Shown piece by piece: positions 45,195-56,164 of a stretch of DNA of 64,000 nt (position 1 is its first letter; the number at the start of each line of letters is the position of its first letter). This DNA comes from Meconema thalassinum. Taxonomy: Eukaryota; Arthropoda; Insecta; Orthoptera; Tettigoniidae. Below the pieces are notes generated by a model. That model worked only from the letters and a program-made list of their open reading frames with translations, did not search any database and had not been told where the DNA came from. The position numbers were made by a program, and so were the translations under genes. The DNA is taken from positions 19,752,716 through 19,816,715 of the forward strand of contig OX336392.1 in assembly GCA_946902985.2 (NCBI GenBank), given 5' to 3'.

Positions 45195-45560
45195 ATGATA
45201 AATAACGTTGGATATAAAATTACGCCTCGTGAAGCAGTTTGTAAAGGCTCTTCGTCAAGATTCTAAAGCTTTTCAATATTTGAAGACTACTTTCTTCCTA
45301 AAGTGTCAGAAGCTAAAATTAAACCTGGTATTTTCGTCGGTCCTCAAATAAAGAAATAAATAAATGACCAGTGAATAATGTCCACAATTACTCAACACCC
45401 ACGGAAACAAGCTTGGTACAGCCTTGGAAATAAGAAAGCCGAGAACTACAAAGTGCTTATTTCCACTGTGCTTGAGAACTTTAAACTCATGGGTTGCAGA
45501 ACGTCCCATAAGGTACACATGATACCTGCTCCCTTGGACCAATTTAAGGACACAGAGGTG
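45195..45560 (+). pseudogene. fragment of a transposon-associated ORF of unknown function
   Basis: Plus-strand pieces VKQFVKALRQDSKAFQYLK, KPGIFVGPQIKK, then after two stops YSLGNKKAENYKVLISTVLE, NFKLMGCRTSHKVHM and LDQFKD. I recognise this order (KQFVKAL, K.GIFVGPQI, NFLGN.KA.NY, LGC.MSLK.HFLHSHLD.F) as the end of a protein that occurs in many copies in arthropod genomes. I cannot name its transposon class. Broken by TAA and TGA near 45350-45375 and degraded at the end. Confidence 0.5.
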
Positions 45561-46266
45561 TGCAAAGTATTAAACTTGATGGCAGTTTTACAACATTTAC
45601 TCTGTACGTATTGTGACATAATACAGTAGAAATGATTTGCAAGCCACTGAAACTATGTCAAATGTTTAATCAACAGTCTTACTAACATTCTTTTAAAGAA
45701 TCATACAATAACAAATTTTTTAGTTTCCACTAAAATATGAGCTTTATTAATGCAGAATGCCACACGCTTTGTTTTGATTACTTCATTCCAGTCTTTGTGT
45801 GAATTTAGACCAGAGAGATTGGAAGTCCTTTATTACTGATAGCCCACTCTTGAACTATTCGAAAATTTGTGAACAACGGATTGAAATCATCTGATGTATA
45901 GGATACAGTCCAAAGTCAATGAAAAAAGTCCTCTCGGTACGCCGGAAGGCGGAGGTAGATTTCATCGGGCAAGCATGGGGATAGGCGAAAATAGGCAGAA
46001 TATGCAGGTTTTCGTAGAAGGATCAGACCTCATTTATTGCGAGAAAGTATTTTGTAATCGGAGCTTAATTAACTTTGTTTTTCGCCATTTTATGCATATA
46101 TTAAACATTTTATTCTCTTAAGGGGATGGTAACATTCTTGTCATTTGGGGTCCATTTTTATACTTGTGGTCACACTGTCCTTATGCAAGGTTTCGACACT
46201 GATGTGTAACTATCTCTGCGGTCTGTTACTTCTTCACGCAAAATTATATCTCCCGCAGAGATTTTG
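45561..46266. other. no recognisable feature
   Basis: No gene or known repeat recognised. Confidence 0.4.
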
Positions 46267-46651
46267 GTTGGTTCCTCAGTTTAGGGGCTGCGAAAACGCG
46301 GTCATGTAACCCCGTGTACTTTGGGTGAGTGTAGAATCTGTCTGATAAACGGTGTGAAATGTGATGGCAGTATTAGTCTGTAATTGAGGTAAGGACTGCA
46401 GACTGTCAATTTCAAGCAGTAGTTCCTAATGTTGCTAACAAATACTACCGTCAACGACACCTAGCAGTGAACTTGGCTACTAGATGCCTCCGCAACAACT
46501 CGCAACGAACGTTGGAACTTCCCCTGCAAAGGAAAGCACACTGAGGGATTTTTAGCGCTCTTAGAAAATCCGACGACTCGGCCGGCTTTGAACCCGCGAC
46601 CTTGGGCATAGAAGTTCAGCATGCTACCAGTTACGTCACCGAAGCCGCTTC
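46267..46651 (-). mobile_element. SINE-like family E, copy 2
   Basis: Same family as 3003-3532: TTGGTTGGTTCCTCAGTTTA at the 3' end, and on the minus strand the head GTAACTGGTAGCATGCTGAA with GCGGGTTCAAAGCCGGCC near 46575. About 150 bp shorter than copy 1. Confidence 0.65.
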
Positions 46652-46789
46652 ACACTTAGTCAGATAGAAAACTGAATGTGATCTCGTGCAAGTGCGTTGT
46701 CATGGCAACCTCTGTTGGCTCAACCCTCATCAATTTAGTAGTGTTGTCATGGCAACCTCTGATAGCTCTTGGCATTTTCTTATAATTCC

Positions 46790-47445
46790 GAAATCATTTC
46801 TCTCATCCCGTGGCGTAATGGTGGGTCATATCAAAAATTATTTCAGACAAAAGTTTTAGGTAATTATTAGGGGAATATTGTCCATTTTGTACGGTTTTGA
46901 TATTGTGCCTATTAAGAGAGATATGATTAATGTTTCCCGAAAAACCCACTTTTTCCTTTGGTCGGTGGTTGGTGCTATCAAAAACTTTTCAAACATAAAT
47001 TTTTGATCCTTATCCGGCACATAGTATGAACTTTGAATGGATTCGATATTTCAAATATTAAGAGAGTTATAGCGATATTTCACTTTTTCGAAAAAAAAAA
47101 GCCCCCCATTTTCACCCCCGTCGACCGATTGTGCCCATTAACGAACTCAACCGAGATTTTATAGGGATACATATTATGCAAAAATTTCAAAGTGATTGGT
47201 GCAAAATTGCGGTATTTATCGTGTCCACAAGAAAGTGTTGTATATATATATAGATAGATAGATACATAAATTATATATAAACTTTTGAACTGACGGTGGT
47301 TTTGGGGTCTAGGGGACGTGAAACGCGAAGATATGTCAAAATTTTCCGGAAGTCGAAACATGGTACCCATTGCAATAGTTAGCTTTCTAAAGAAATCTAC
47401 CTAAAAGGAAAGAAGTGGACCCAGCTCAGAATCTCAATTTTCGAA
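46790..47445 (-). repeat. dispersed repeat G, long copy
   Basis: Contains the inverse of 8990-9080 (GGGTCATATCAAAAATTATT, AAGTTTTAGGTAATTATTAG) and of 6050-6200 (GAACTGACGGTGG, GACTTCCGGAAAATTT inverted, CAATAGTTAGCTTTCTAA), so those two pieces belong to one family. Non-coding. Confidence 0.55.
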
Positions 47446-47989
47446 AATTTACAGATGCAATTACTCATGGGCATAGTAGTAAGACCAAAGTGGAGAAATC
47501 ATTAATAAGTAGGGTAATAGAAATAAAGTTAATAATAAAATAAAGCTAGTGGTCCCGTGCGAGCTGTAGGTTCATGGGGTCGTAGGGAAGAATGTGGGAG
47601 AAGGAAGATTTAAATATTGAAGAAATGTATTTATTGTTGTTAAACGGCATACTTACATGAGAAGAACACAAAGAATTATGTAGAACAGTGTTTTGTACTT
47701 GTCACAGCAGCTCTTTGTAGACAATATTCGATGTTACAACGAATTCATTGGTTATTGTTTGCTCGGGAGTTTCTTATACAGCAATTATTACATTTGCAAA
47801 GGATTGAACCCTAGAGAAAGTCTTGGCGAGACCACAGTGGAGCCATCTGCTGAGAGACTCCTCAGCTAGCAGTACGCCACGCTCCCACCATATGGTTGCC
47901 GCCGCCGCGCTGCCCTGCGCTCTAGTGGCAGGTTCGCCAGGTTACGGTGCTCCCATTGTAAATGTACATTTTTAAGGTATTTATTTAAT
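47446..47989. other. no recognisable feature
   Basis: No gene or known repeat recognised. Confidence 0.35.
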
Positions 47990-48125
47990 TGTGAGGCATT
48001 TAAAGAGGAACACTTGGGGTTATGCGGAACCTGTAGGTACCCCATACGTGTAGGTCGGTGTTAACAGGACCTTATTTTCGGTACAAAGCTGGAATGGGAC
48101 CTTAGCAGAATAATATAGGGAGGAT
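47990..48125 (-). repeat. dispersed repeat H, copy 2
   Basis: The inverse of 7530-7660: GAACCTGTAGGTACCCCATA, CCTTATTTTCGGTACAAA, GGGACCTTAGCAGAATAATA. Confidence 0.6.
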
Positions 48126-48299
48126 CAATCGCTATGATTTCAATCATCTCAAACCTTCTTCTTCCTCTTCTGACTTTACCACTTACTGTCCCTTCCAACG
48201 CTCTTGTCACCAATAGTCCAGGAATATTAGGGTCTATTATTCTCGAGTCAGAAAACACCAAATAAAACACAGATACAAATACTATGGTTACAGACATTA

Positions 48300-48565
48300 T
48301 ATAATATTTGACCAAAACTTGGCCACTTCCACTGCATTCTGTGATGCTTCATAAAGTTCATCTTCTGTGCAGGAGGACGGGCACAATCTACACTGAAGCA
48401 TATGTTTCACAGTCACACTCCTTAATGTAGCCCCACTTTGCAAGATTGATCTTAGAACTGCCCACTCCTGATTTAATCTATTCAAGGATTTCCATGTTAA
48501 CCAATCTTGATCATGACCAGGAGGTAAAGTTTCAGCTATCCTTTTCCAGCCCAGGAGAGGAGATT
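48300..48565 (-). pseudogene. LINE ORF C-terminal remnant
   Basis: The minus-strand frame gives WLTWKSLNRLNQEWAVLRSI, then SVTVKHMLQCRLCPSSCTED and ASQNAVEVAKFWSNII, stop. W.SLNRLR.G......L..WG.......C.CG..QT..HLLQC..CP.TCT is the familiar ending of an insect endonuclease/RT LINE. The middle cysteines (C.CG) are missing. Only this tail is present. Confidence 0.6.
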
Positions 48566-49062
48566 GCTAAGCTTTCCATAATTCTAGCCTGGCTTTTTCA
48601 CATGTAGTCTTCAATTATTTGATTAAAATTCTTTATTTGAGCCAATAATCTGCACGCCCCTGTAACTTGGGAGCATATTCAGAAGAGCACGGGGAACGAT
48701 TTCACCAAGATGTGATGGACTTTAAGCAACGTTAATGACAACATGAGGGGTGATTACATTAGAGGATTAACACGATACAGTTTGTACCCACACAGAAGAA
48801 GTACTTACCAAATATATTCATTTTTAAAGCTTGTTTGTGTTGTTCTTTTGATTTGCAGATTAATGTTAACTACGTTTTGTAAATAAACGTGATGTAAATA
48901 TATGAGTGAACGTTTGTTTTCGTTCGAACTTATACAAACAGAGAATTTCCTTCAAATTTGAACTTTCATTGTAATAGCTACAAACGCAAACTTTATATAT
49001 AGACTATACAGAATCTGGCCAATTATAGACCGCTTAGAATCTAAGACAATGGTACATCAATT
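48566..49062. other. unassigned; contains the left copy of a direct repeat
   Basis: 48826-48890 (AAAGCTTGTTTGTGTTGTTC, TTGATTTGCAGATTAATGTT, AACTACGTTTTGTAAATAAACGT) is repeated at 63937-64000. Nothing else recognised. Confidence 0.5.
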
Positions 49063-49568
49063 TTAGCCTACTTTTCACATTTTCCAAAAATTAGGAACAA
49101 GTAGACTTATGGGCAAATGTGTGTCTATCTGTGTCTCTCGCCCCCCTATCAACTCCTAAACGGCTGCAGCAATCGATACCAAATTTGGTATGAGTAAAGA
49201 TCTATACCTGAATATCTCAATGTGGTATTTGAAAATATTGTCAGTGCTACCAACTGCTGAAAAAACGCAATTGAAATTTGAGCTCCATGTTGGATATCTT
49301 GGAAGGTATGAATGGGAGCTATTTCAAAATTGGCACACTTATAGATAATAATATTTGATTTTAATTTCCAGGAGGCCATACATGGCAGTGTTGCCAAATG
49401 ATTCTAAACCTGCTGATAGGTCCAATTTTTAAATGTATATAACATCTACACTATCAATTGGAATTCAACCAAATTTCGTATCCTGTACCTTAAGAGATGG
49501 AACTAAGAATATATTCAATCACCAGGGCTGCCAGCTGTAGTGCTCTATTAGGCTACATTATGCCAGGT
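49063..49568 (+). mobile_element. HEL-A element, copy 3, left part
   Basis: TTTTAGCCTACTTTTCACAT, AACTCCTAAACGGCTGCAGC, CTCCATGTTGGATATCTTGG, then CCAGGGCTGCCAGCTGTAGT and CATTATGCCAGGT before the LTR array. It resumes at 63798. It has one internal unit against about four in copy 2. Confidence 0.65.
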
Positions 49569-49572
49569 ATAC

Positions 49573-52500
49573 TGTGCCCAACTCTAGGAATGGGTATTCC
49601 AAGATTCAGACACCTAGATATCAAGGGAAAGGCTACAGCCGCTTTTGAAAGTTGAGATATTTGAATATCGCGCTACATTGCTTCTCGAAGCAATTGGAAA
49701 GAATTTACCGATACTTGCATGTCAAGTGACGTAGCGAGTAATAGCAGAGGTCGAGGCTATTTATTGATTAAATAGTTAGCCATGGAGTAGAGACTTGAGA
49801 CTGGGATCAGATTACTGGCACGGCCAAATGAAAGAGAATGCAATTAGTATCAAGTAAATCGGACCAGGGATACCAGAGATATGAGGATTTATAGATTCCA
49901 GCGTGATGACGCGTGACCCTGGCAGTTTTGAATAAAAGCCGGCCGGCCGAGGCATCGATAGCTCACTTCAACACAAGCACTTGCCTAGCAAGGTGCCTCT
50001 ACGCTGAGCCAAGGCACATGGTTGCCGGATCTACGCAGAAGTAATTTTCAAAGTTGTGATAGTCACAAAAGTGCTGCGCTACGAAGTAGAACTTAGTAAG
50101 TTTCCGGCGAGGAGAATCACTGAGGTGATTGAATTTTTTTTTTCTACAGACATTAGTGGAAATATTTATGTTTCTACATGGACATATGCTAGACTTTGTC
50201 TAAAATTAGTACTTTGTCACAGTCCAGCAATAACCTAATACTTGGATGTTTAAGTCCATTTCAGTCAGTTTTCATATTGGTAACTTGTTAACCACTTCGA
50301 TCTATCAGTACACTGAAGACCAGTCGATCACGGTGGTGTTCATTAGTCTACGCAAGGGAAACTACAGGTTGCTTAGCGCATGGTAGATGGCGAGAAGCCA
50401 TGCCCAGGGAACGATCTTCAGAACAGCCGTTGATTGGTTAGACTGTCAGTGTCTTCTTGTATTGATAAGATTACCGTGAGTTATGTTACAACTGACATAT
50501 CTAAGAATAGATCACTTAGATCTGACCCCATTTAAACAAACTGTTATGGCTTTGATAGAAGCCCATATTAAAATGGAACAACAGTTAATTCAAACGTCAA
50601 GAGATACTACCACTATGTCTGACTAGACGAATTGTGGGTATATAATGGCGGCCGATACAAGGATTATACGTGCTTGTCCGATAGGGCATGTCTATGGATA
50701 AATCTGGTAAAGACCAGGTTTACTACGCTTCAAGACCATCAAGAAATGTAAGCCACATTTGAATTATATTATGCCTAGCTAATTGGAACAAACTATTTTT
50801 CTGCAAATGACCAACACATTTATTTTTCTTCGTATTTAAATCTTGCAATGATTTACGCAAGACATATTAGAGTTATTCTGAGTATTTTCAGCACTCAGAA
50901 CAGTTTAGGATCGATGACCGAGCATTTCGAGCATTTATTTGAATATTTCATATTTTTGGGAAATCACGGTAATCAGCCGATGTAACTGTAAAAGTTAATA
51001 ATTATTTTTGTTGAGGAATTGACATTTTTTCCATATTCGAAGGTTCGAACATGTGGATTCTCACATAATGAGATGATAATTAAACATATTTAAAATAATA
51101 TAACTAATAATAATAATAATAATCCACTAATAATAATAATAATAATAATTTTCATAATTTTTCTAAATAATTCTTGGATATTATATTTTATAATAATCAT
51201 ATGTATTGAGAGACAGCCTATGAAGTAGTTTACTCATTTCTAGTTTGGAACAGGAGATTTTCCGAAGGAGAGTGGTTAGCGCAAGCCCGCATTCAACCAA
51301 CATTTCAGTTCTGGTTGAACAGTTGATATTTGCAATGAGCAAAGTATATTTTTCAGATAACACGGAGAGGCATGAAACGGGAAGCAAAGGATATTTGTAT
51401 CAAATAGGATATTTTTGTATTTATATAAAATCATGACGTAAATACACTCGAAAGTGAAATAAAGATTTTCATAAGTATGGTAAATTCACGGGTTGAACTG
51501 AATGGTAAAATAAAATAAACTTGTAAGTTTATTAATCTTCCAGTGTTGATAACAAGCAGAGGCTTGATTTATTGTATAAATTTTGGGAAGAAAATTTATG
51601 TGTGTGGAGTAGTTGAAATGCCATTCCCAGGTGCGCATGTTTAAGTCGCAGGAATGAGGAGGTTGTTTCGAGCATCAATCAAATAGCAGGTTCGATGGCT
51701 CAGGTTTATAGTAGGAGTATTGGAACTACACATTTCGTCGTATGAATGACCCGAAGGTTATTTCTTTGAAACCATCAGTTCTTATTTCAACCTTGTTTAC
51801 GAATTCCATTTAGACTTTGATTTTGCTAGAACCCGGATTTGTCATGATAGTAGTTTATTCTTCTTCAGAGGAAGACCTTTGCCGTTGTTGTTGTAATATT
51901 GTGTTCTTATGAAAATAATAGAATGGGCCACTGCCAATTAAAAATAATTCTATAACCACGAATAATTTGAAGGATATTTTCAATCCTAGTGCCATGAACT
52001 AAATGAATTTATTATGAAGCTACAATTCTTATTTCCGCATTCTGTCGAAGAATTGCAAGTTGTGAAAATTGCTAAAATGGCCATGAATATAAATATTTTT
52101 CATAATAATGATTCCAAGTGGAAAATCAAATAGTTGAATGGTTCAACAATTTATTGATCAAGTTGATGATTCAGAAATCATATATTTTGTGAGGAACTTG
52201 AAGTTCATAATCGAGTCACTTCTCGAAATGTTTAATGTCAGAAGAACAATTAATTTTTGTTGTGCTCCGCACAGTTCTTCGATGCTATGCTCAAGGTCAA
52301 ATACTTTTCAGATGTTATTAATATGTGTAAATAATTTGTGTTGCTTCAATGATAACAATATTTTTCGACAATATTTTTGAAACTGGAAAAATAAGTGAAA
52401 GTTAAAAATTCTATGAACATTTATTCTACGAGTGTTAATATTATGTAAAAATTCAAACAGTGAACTACGATATTTCCAGTAGAGGCAATTAAATTTGAAC

Positions 52501-52905
52501 TGGATTTAATCATACATAATTTTGGAACACAGTCTACAGGACTGACAATCAGACTTGTGTTTCCAAAAAATAATTGTCAAATGTGTTTGGAAAATTTCTG
52601 TATATTGTGTAAATAGGAGTGTGGGTTGCCACACGTGGATGATGCTGCTTTGAGCACTTTTGCAGTCAATTTTAAATTCAAAATAAACTGAGATAATTTT
52701 ACTTGATGTGTTATGCCCAGTTGAATCTCCTTCTATCCTTATTGTTGCATTGAGCCAAAAATCAGTAAAGCATTTTTTTCATTTGATGTCGTTTTTGCGA
52801 TTAGCTTTAACCCATCTGGCGCCCCGGGATATTTTGACTCTCGTGCTGACTGATTATTGGTAAAATGCATATGTGGTCGTGCGGACTCCGGTCTAAACGG
52901 GCACA
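49573..52905 (+). mobile_element. LTR 1 (left, 3,333 bp)
   Basis: Full-length LTR. It differs from LTRs 2 and 3 by a segment at 50254-51399 (1,146 bp) that those lack, a 2-base difference in the T-run near 50131, and about five substitutions in the first 680 bp. Its last 450 bp are nearly identical to LTR 2. It contains a TAA microsatellite (51101-51150) inside the extra segment and AATAAA signals (51461, 51512, 52681). Confidence 0.9.
49931..49970 (+). promoter_or_regulatory. LTR core promoter (TATA-like + initiator)
   Basis: AATAAAAG (49931-49938) lies about 30 bases before TCACTTC (49963-49969), with a palindromic GCCGGCCGGCC between. This would put the U3/R border about 390 bases into the LTR. 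Repeated in LTR 2 (56523) and LTR 3 (61967). Confidence 0.5.
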
Positions 52906-53416
52906 TAAAATAAGATAGAGAGAGAAATGGCTTCGAACGTGGGTCTCGATTTAGACATGGTCAATCGCATGCCGATTTAAATTGTGATAATTTTTATAGA
53001 AATATTTTGGGAGTTGAGAGATGTCTGGTTTGGATGAATAAATTAGTAGGAAACCCAATTAGTGGGGAAAATTAAAAATTTAGCTGGATTAATAATTAGA
53101 ATGGGTTTGATTATTTTTGATAATGGCTTAACCATTAGGGCGTCAAGTAAATTCAGTAGTAAACGTTCGATGACTGGACATGCACATTATTAGAATCCAG
53201 GTGGAGGATATTTGAGAACTTGCATATTTTTCATGTGATATTGTGGTAAATGTAATTCGTAAAAGTAGAGAATTTTGTTTTTCCATCACGTCGACATTAG
53301 GACAAATCTCATTTTATTAGAGTGTTCCAATTAGCTATTCATATTTCTTGTTCTAGCTATAAACCTGTGTTTGCCAATATTGTATACCCCTAAGTTTTGA
53401 ATAATAATTGAAAATT
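52906..53416 (+). other. untranslated leader of internal region 1
   Basis: Sequence from the LTR end to the gag ATG. A primer-binding site should start within a few bases of 52906, but TAAAATAAGATAGAG does not begin with TGG. The first TGG, at 52928 (TGGCTTCGAACGTGGG), is an unconvincing candidate. No splice or ORF signal is evident. Confidence 0.5.
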
Positions 53417-55975
53417 ATGGAAGAGATGATGAGGATGATGAGGAGTTTGGAAGAGAGTTCAAAAGAGGCTGGACGGCGTGTAGCCGCCATTATGAAAGAA
53501 AATACAGAGGCTTTAGAAAAGAAACTTAAAGAAAATTCTGATTCTTTAGAAAATAAACTTAAAGAAAATTCGGATTCTTTAGAAAGCAGGTTAAAAGGTA
53601 ACTTGAAAGAAAATTTAAATAGTAAATTTAATTCAATGGAAAGTAAATTTAAAGAGAATTCGGAAATTTTGAAAATGACACTTGAAAGTAAAATGAATAA
53701 ATTATGCGAAAAAACACATGAGCTTGAAACTTCATTAGCTACTAACGCAAGTTTAATGGACGATAAATTTCGCGATGCCGATCTTAGATCTCAAAGCTTA
53801 GCTGATAGGATAGAACATGGTCTTAGGAAAGTTGGTGAAGACATGATCAACCTAGAAGTCAGAGTGAAGAAAGAGAGTAATGAGATGGGAATTCTAGTTG
53901 TTCAACGGTTGACAGAACAATTCAAAGAACTTGTAATGGGATAAATAAGAGAAGGTGTGATTAATGAATTGCAAACTGAAATTAAAACCACAGTTGTCAA
54001 TGAAATTAAAGACACACTCAAGCTGGAGAATCAAGAGGGAATCAAGGAGATTAGGGAATCTTTGTCATCCCATATTCAAGTAATTTCCAAAGATATCCAA
54101 GCAACTCAGAAGGACATCTCAGATATGACAGGGTCATTGAAAAGTCATGAGGCTGTTATGAACCAGATATCCATTGATGTTAAGGAGAATTGTAAAGAAA
54201 CTGAAGCAATTAAGAAAGTGGCAGAAGAAAACCAGATGGAACTTGAGGCTATGAAAACTCAAATCAAGGACGAGAAACAGTCTGACCATCTGTTGAAAAT
54301 GCCAAATGTAAGGGGAAAGGAACAGATACATATAAATCTAGGAGCAGCTAGAGAAACGGATAGTCAAAGACAGGATGAGGTCAGGAAAGTATTTCAATCC
54401 AACCCCATAACTGTATTTAAGAATGTAGAAGATAAGCCTTCTAAATTTTCAGGGCGAGATTACCTGAAAGATTCCAAGATCCCTAAAGAAAGACAGATCT
54501 GAGTGACAGGGAAGTTTTTGGAAGGTCCTGCACTTCTCTGGTTTAGAGCCTTTAGATCCACTCTAACCACTTTTGAGGAGTTTTCTCGTGGGCTATTGAA
54601 AAAGTTTTGGTCCCCGGAAACCCAACAGCAAGTCAGAGCAGAGTTATATTCGAAGAGATTCTCGACGTCACAACCTACTCGATACTCAACGTACTTTTCT
54701 GGGCAGCTTTCTAAACTTCAACATTTAGATCCGCCGAAGCCAGATAACGAATTGATTACTGCATTGATACGTCAGTTTCCAGCAGACGTCCAGAGGACTT
54801 TGATCGCTGCTGATATCTATAATATGGAGCAATTTGACGAGGTATTACAGAAGCTGGATCATACGAACGCTCAATTCTTCCATCAGAAGGGAGGAAAGAA
54901 TAACAACGCTGTGTACGCTGTTATGGCCGATAGTTATTCTCAAACACCTCGAGAGATTCGAGAGGGGCGAGAAGAGAAAACGCCGAGGGAAGATTCAAAT
55001 AAGAGAGGATGGAATCAGTACAGTAACAGATACAGTTACAAGCCTTATGCGAGACCGGATGGTGGAAATCGATACAATACTCGATGGAGAAGGCCACGGG
55101 ATAATCAAGGAAGGTACCAGGAAAGAAGATACTACGGTAGAAACAACTACAATAACAGAGGGAATGTGGATACTCGTCAGTCCAATGAAGAGTTCAACAA
55201 GGAGACGAGGAAAAACTTGGAAGCAAGACACCAAGATAACTTGCAATTTTTGGAGCATAGGCCCAATGAACCAGGTCCATCAGGAACACAACAATCCCGG
55301 GGGAATGGTAACGAAAAAAAAACCTTCGAATTCACAGTAGAAGATAGAATTTTGAACACTTTCACTTCCAGAATTATTAAATGGCAAGCAGAGGATGATG
55401 ACTTAATTCAACAGAATGACGAACGGAAAGAAATGGGTACAAGAATTAGAATGCCAATCATATCATGCGAAGTATTCGGTATGCCTGTCGATACTTTGAT
55501 TGATACTGGGGCTATGCTTTGTCTGGTGAGTGAGAAGCTTTATATTCTGTGGAAGCTCAAAGAGAATTTAGAGGAAATTCCAGTATCAGGAATTAAGATC
55601 CAAGGAATAATACCCAATAAAATATCTCTGTGTAAAACACAATCATACTTATGTATTACGATTGGAGGACATGATTTCCGACATGTGTTTGTAGTAATGA
55701 AGGACATGGCTTTTGACATGATATTGGGAGCAGATTTCATTCAGAAATATCAAGCAGTGATAGACATGAAGACAGAGACGATCAGATTCAAGAATACCGA
55801 AGAGATTAACTTCGAGGGAAAAGAAGAGGAAGACATCGAGGGAGATGCTCAATGGTCTCTGATTTTTCATGAAGCTGAAGGAAGAGAAGTCTACACTGAG
55901 GAGGAGTCCCTAGAGCTAGGGAAAATTTTGGAGGAGTATCACGATATTTTTGATATTAAACCTGGTGAAATTTAA
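53417..55975 (+). pseudogene. gag-protease of the LTR element, copy 1 (two in-frame stops)
   Basis: One frame runs from ATG 53417 (A at -3, G at +4) to TAA 55973-55975. It is broken only by TAA 53942-53944 and TGA 54500-54502, splitting it into about 175, 185 and 490 codons. The first part is a charged coiled coil with three 11-residue repeats around KLKENSDSLEN. The third part opens with a capsid-type Gag domain (FLEGPALLWFRAFRST, LLKKFW) to about codon 130, then an R/Y/N/G-rich basic stretch (codons 170-220) in place of CCHC knuckles, then an aspartic protease with active-site DTGA at 55502-55513 and the LGADF flap region near 55727. It ends YHDIFDIKPGE, the start of the RT linker, where pol is deleted. 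Confidence 0.85.
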
Positions 55976-56099
55976 GATTTTGAATATTGTGGAAGTAAAC
56001 AACAAAGGAAGCTATGAAGTCGCCAATACACGAACTGGTAACATCGTGGGATCTTATAATGCATCGAATTTGAAGATTTATTATTCAAGAACCAGATGA
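55965..56099 (+). pseudogene. integrase C-terminal tail left after pol deletion, copy 1
   Basis: In the +1 frame relative to gag: KILNIVEVNNKGSYEVANTR, then TGNIVGSYNASNLKIYYSRT, stop at 56097-56099. This is the small beta-barrel-like end of Ty3/gypsy integrases (Y.V.N...G...G.Y....LK.YY). It follows the protease frame within about 15 bases, so RT, RNase H and the integrase core have been removed. Confidence 0.7.
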
Positions 56100-56150
56100 T
56101 TTAATGTGTAGATAGGAAAAGTAAAAATTTTTCAATTTTTATTTTTTGCT

Positions 56151-56164
56151 AGGTGTGGGGTGGA
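56151..56164 (+). promoter_or_regulatory. polypurine-tract-like sequence before LTR 2
   Basis: AGGTGTGGGGTGGA lies directly before the TG of the LTR, where plus-strand priming would occur. It is identical at 61595-61608 before LTR 3. Confidence 0.6.

Noticed and set aside
52138..52380. 80-codon ORF present in all three LTRs (also 57582 and 63026)
   Set aside because: It lies within the LTR, has no recognisable domain and no start context, and is conserved only because the LTRs are recent copies.
52818..52826. TGGCGCCCC, resembling a primer-binding site
   Set aside because: It lies 80 bp inside the LTR in all three copies, and LTR 3 continues past it to the GGGCACA end next to the target duplication, so it cannot be the primer-binding site of this element.
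54834..55340. 168-codon ORF overlapping gag in another frame, repeated at 60278
   Set aside because: A shadow of the low-complexity basic region of gag; it is duplicated only because the whole unit is duplicated.
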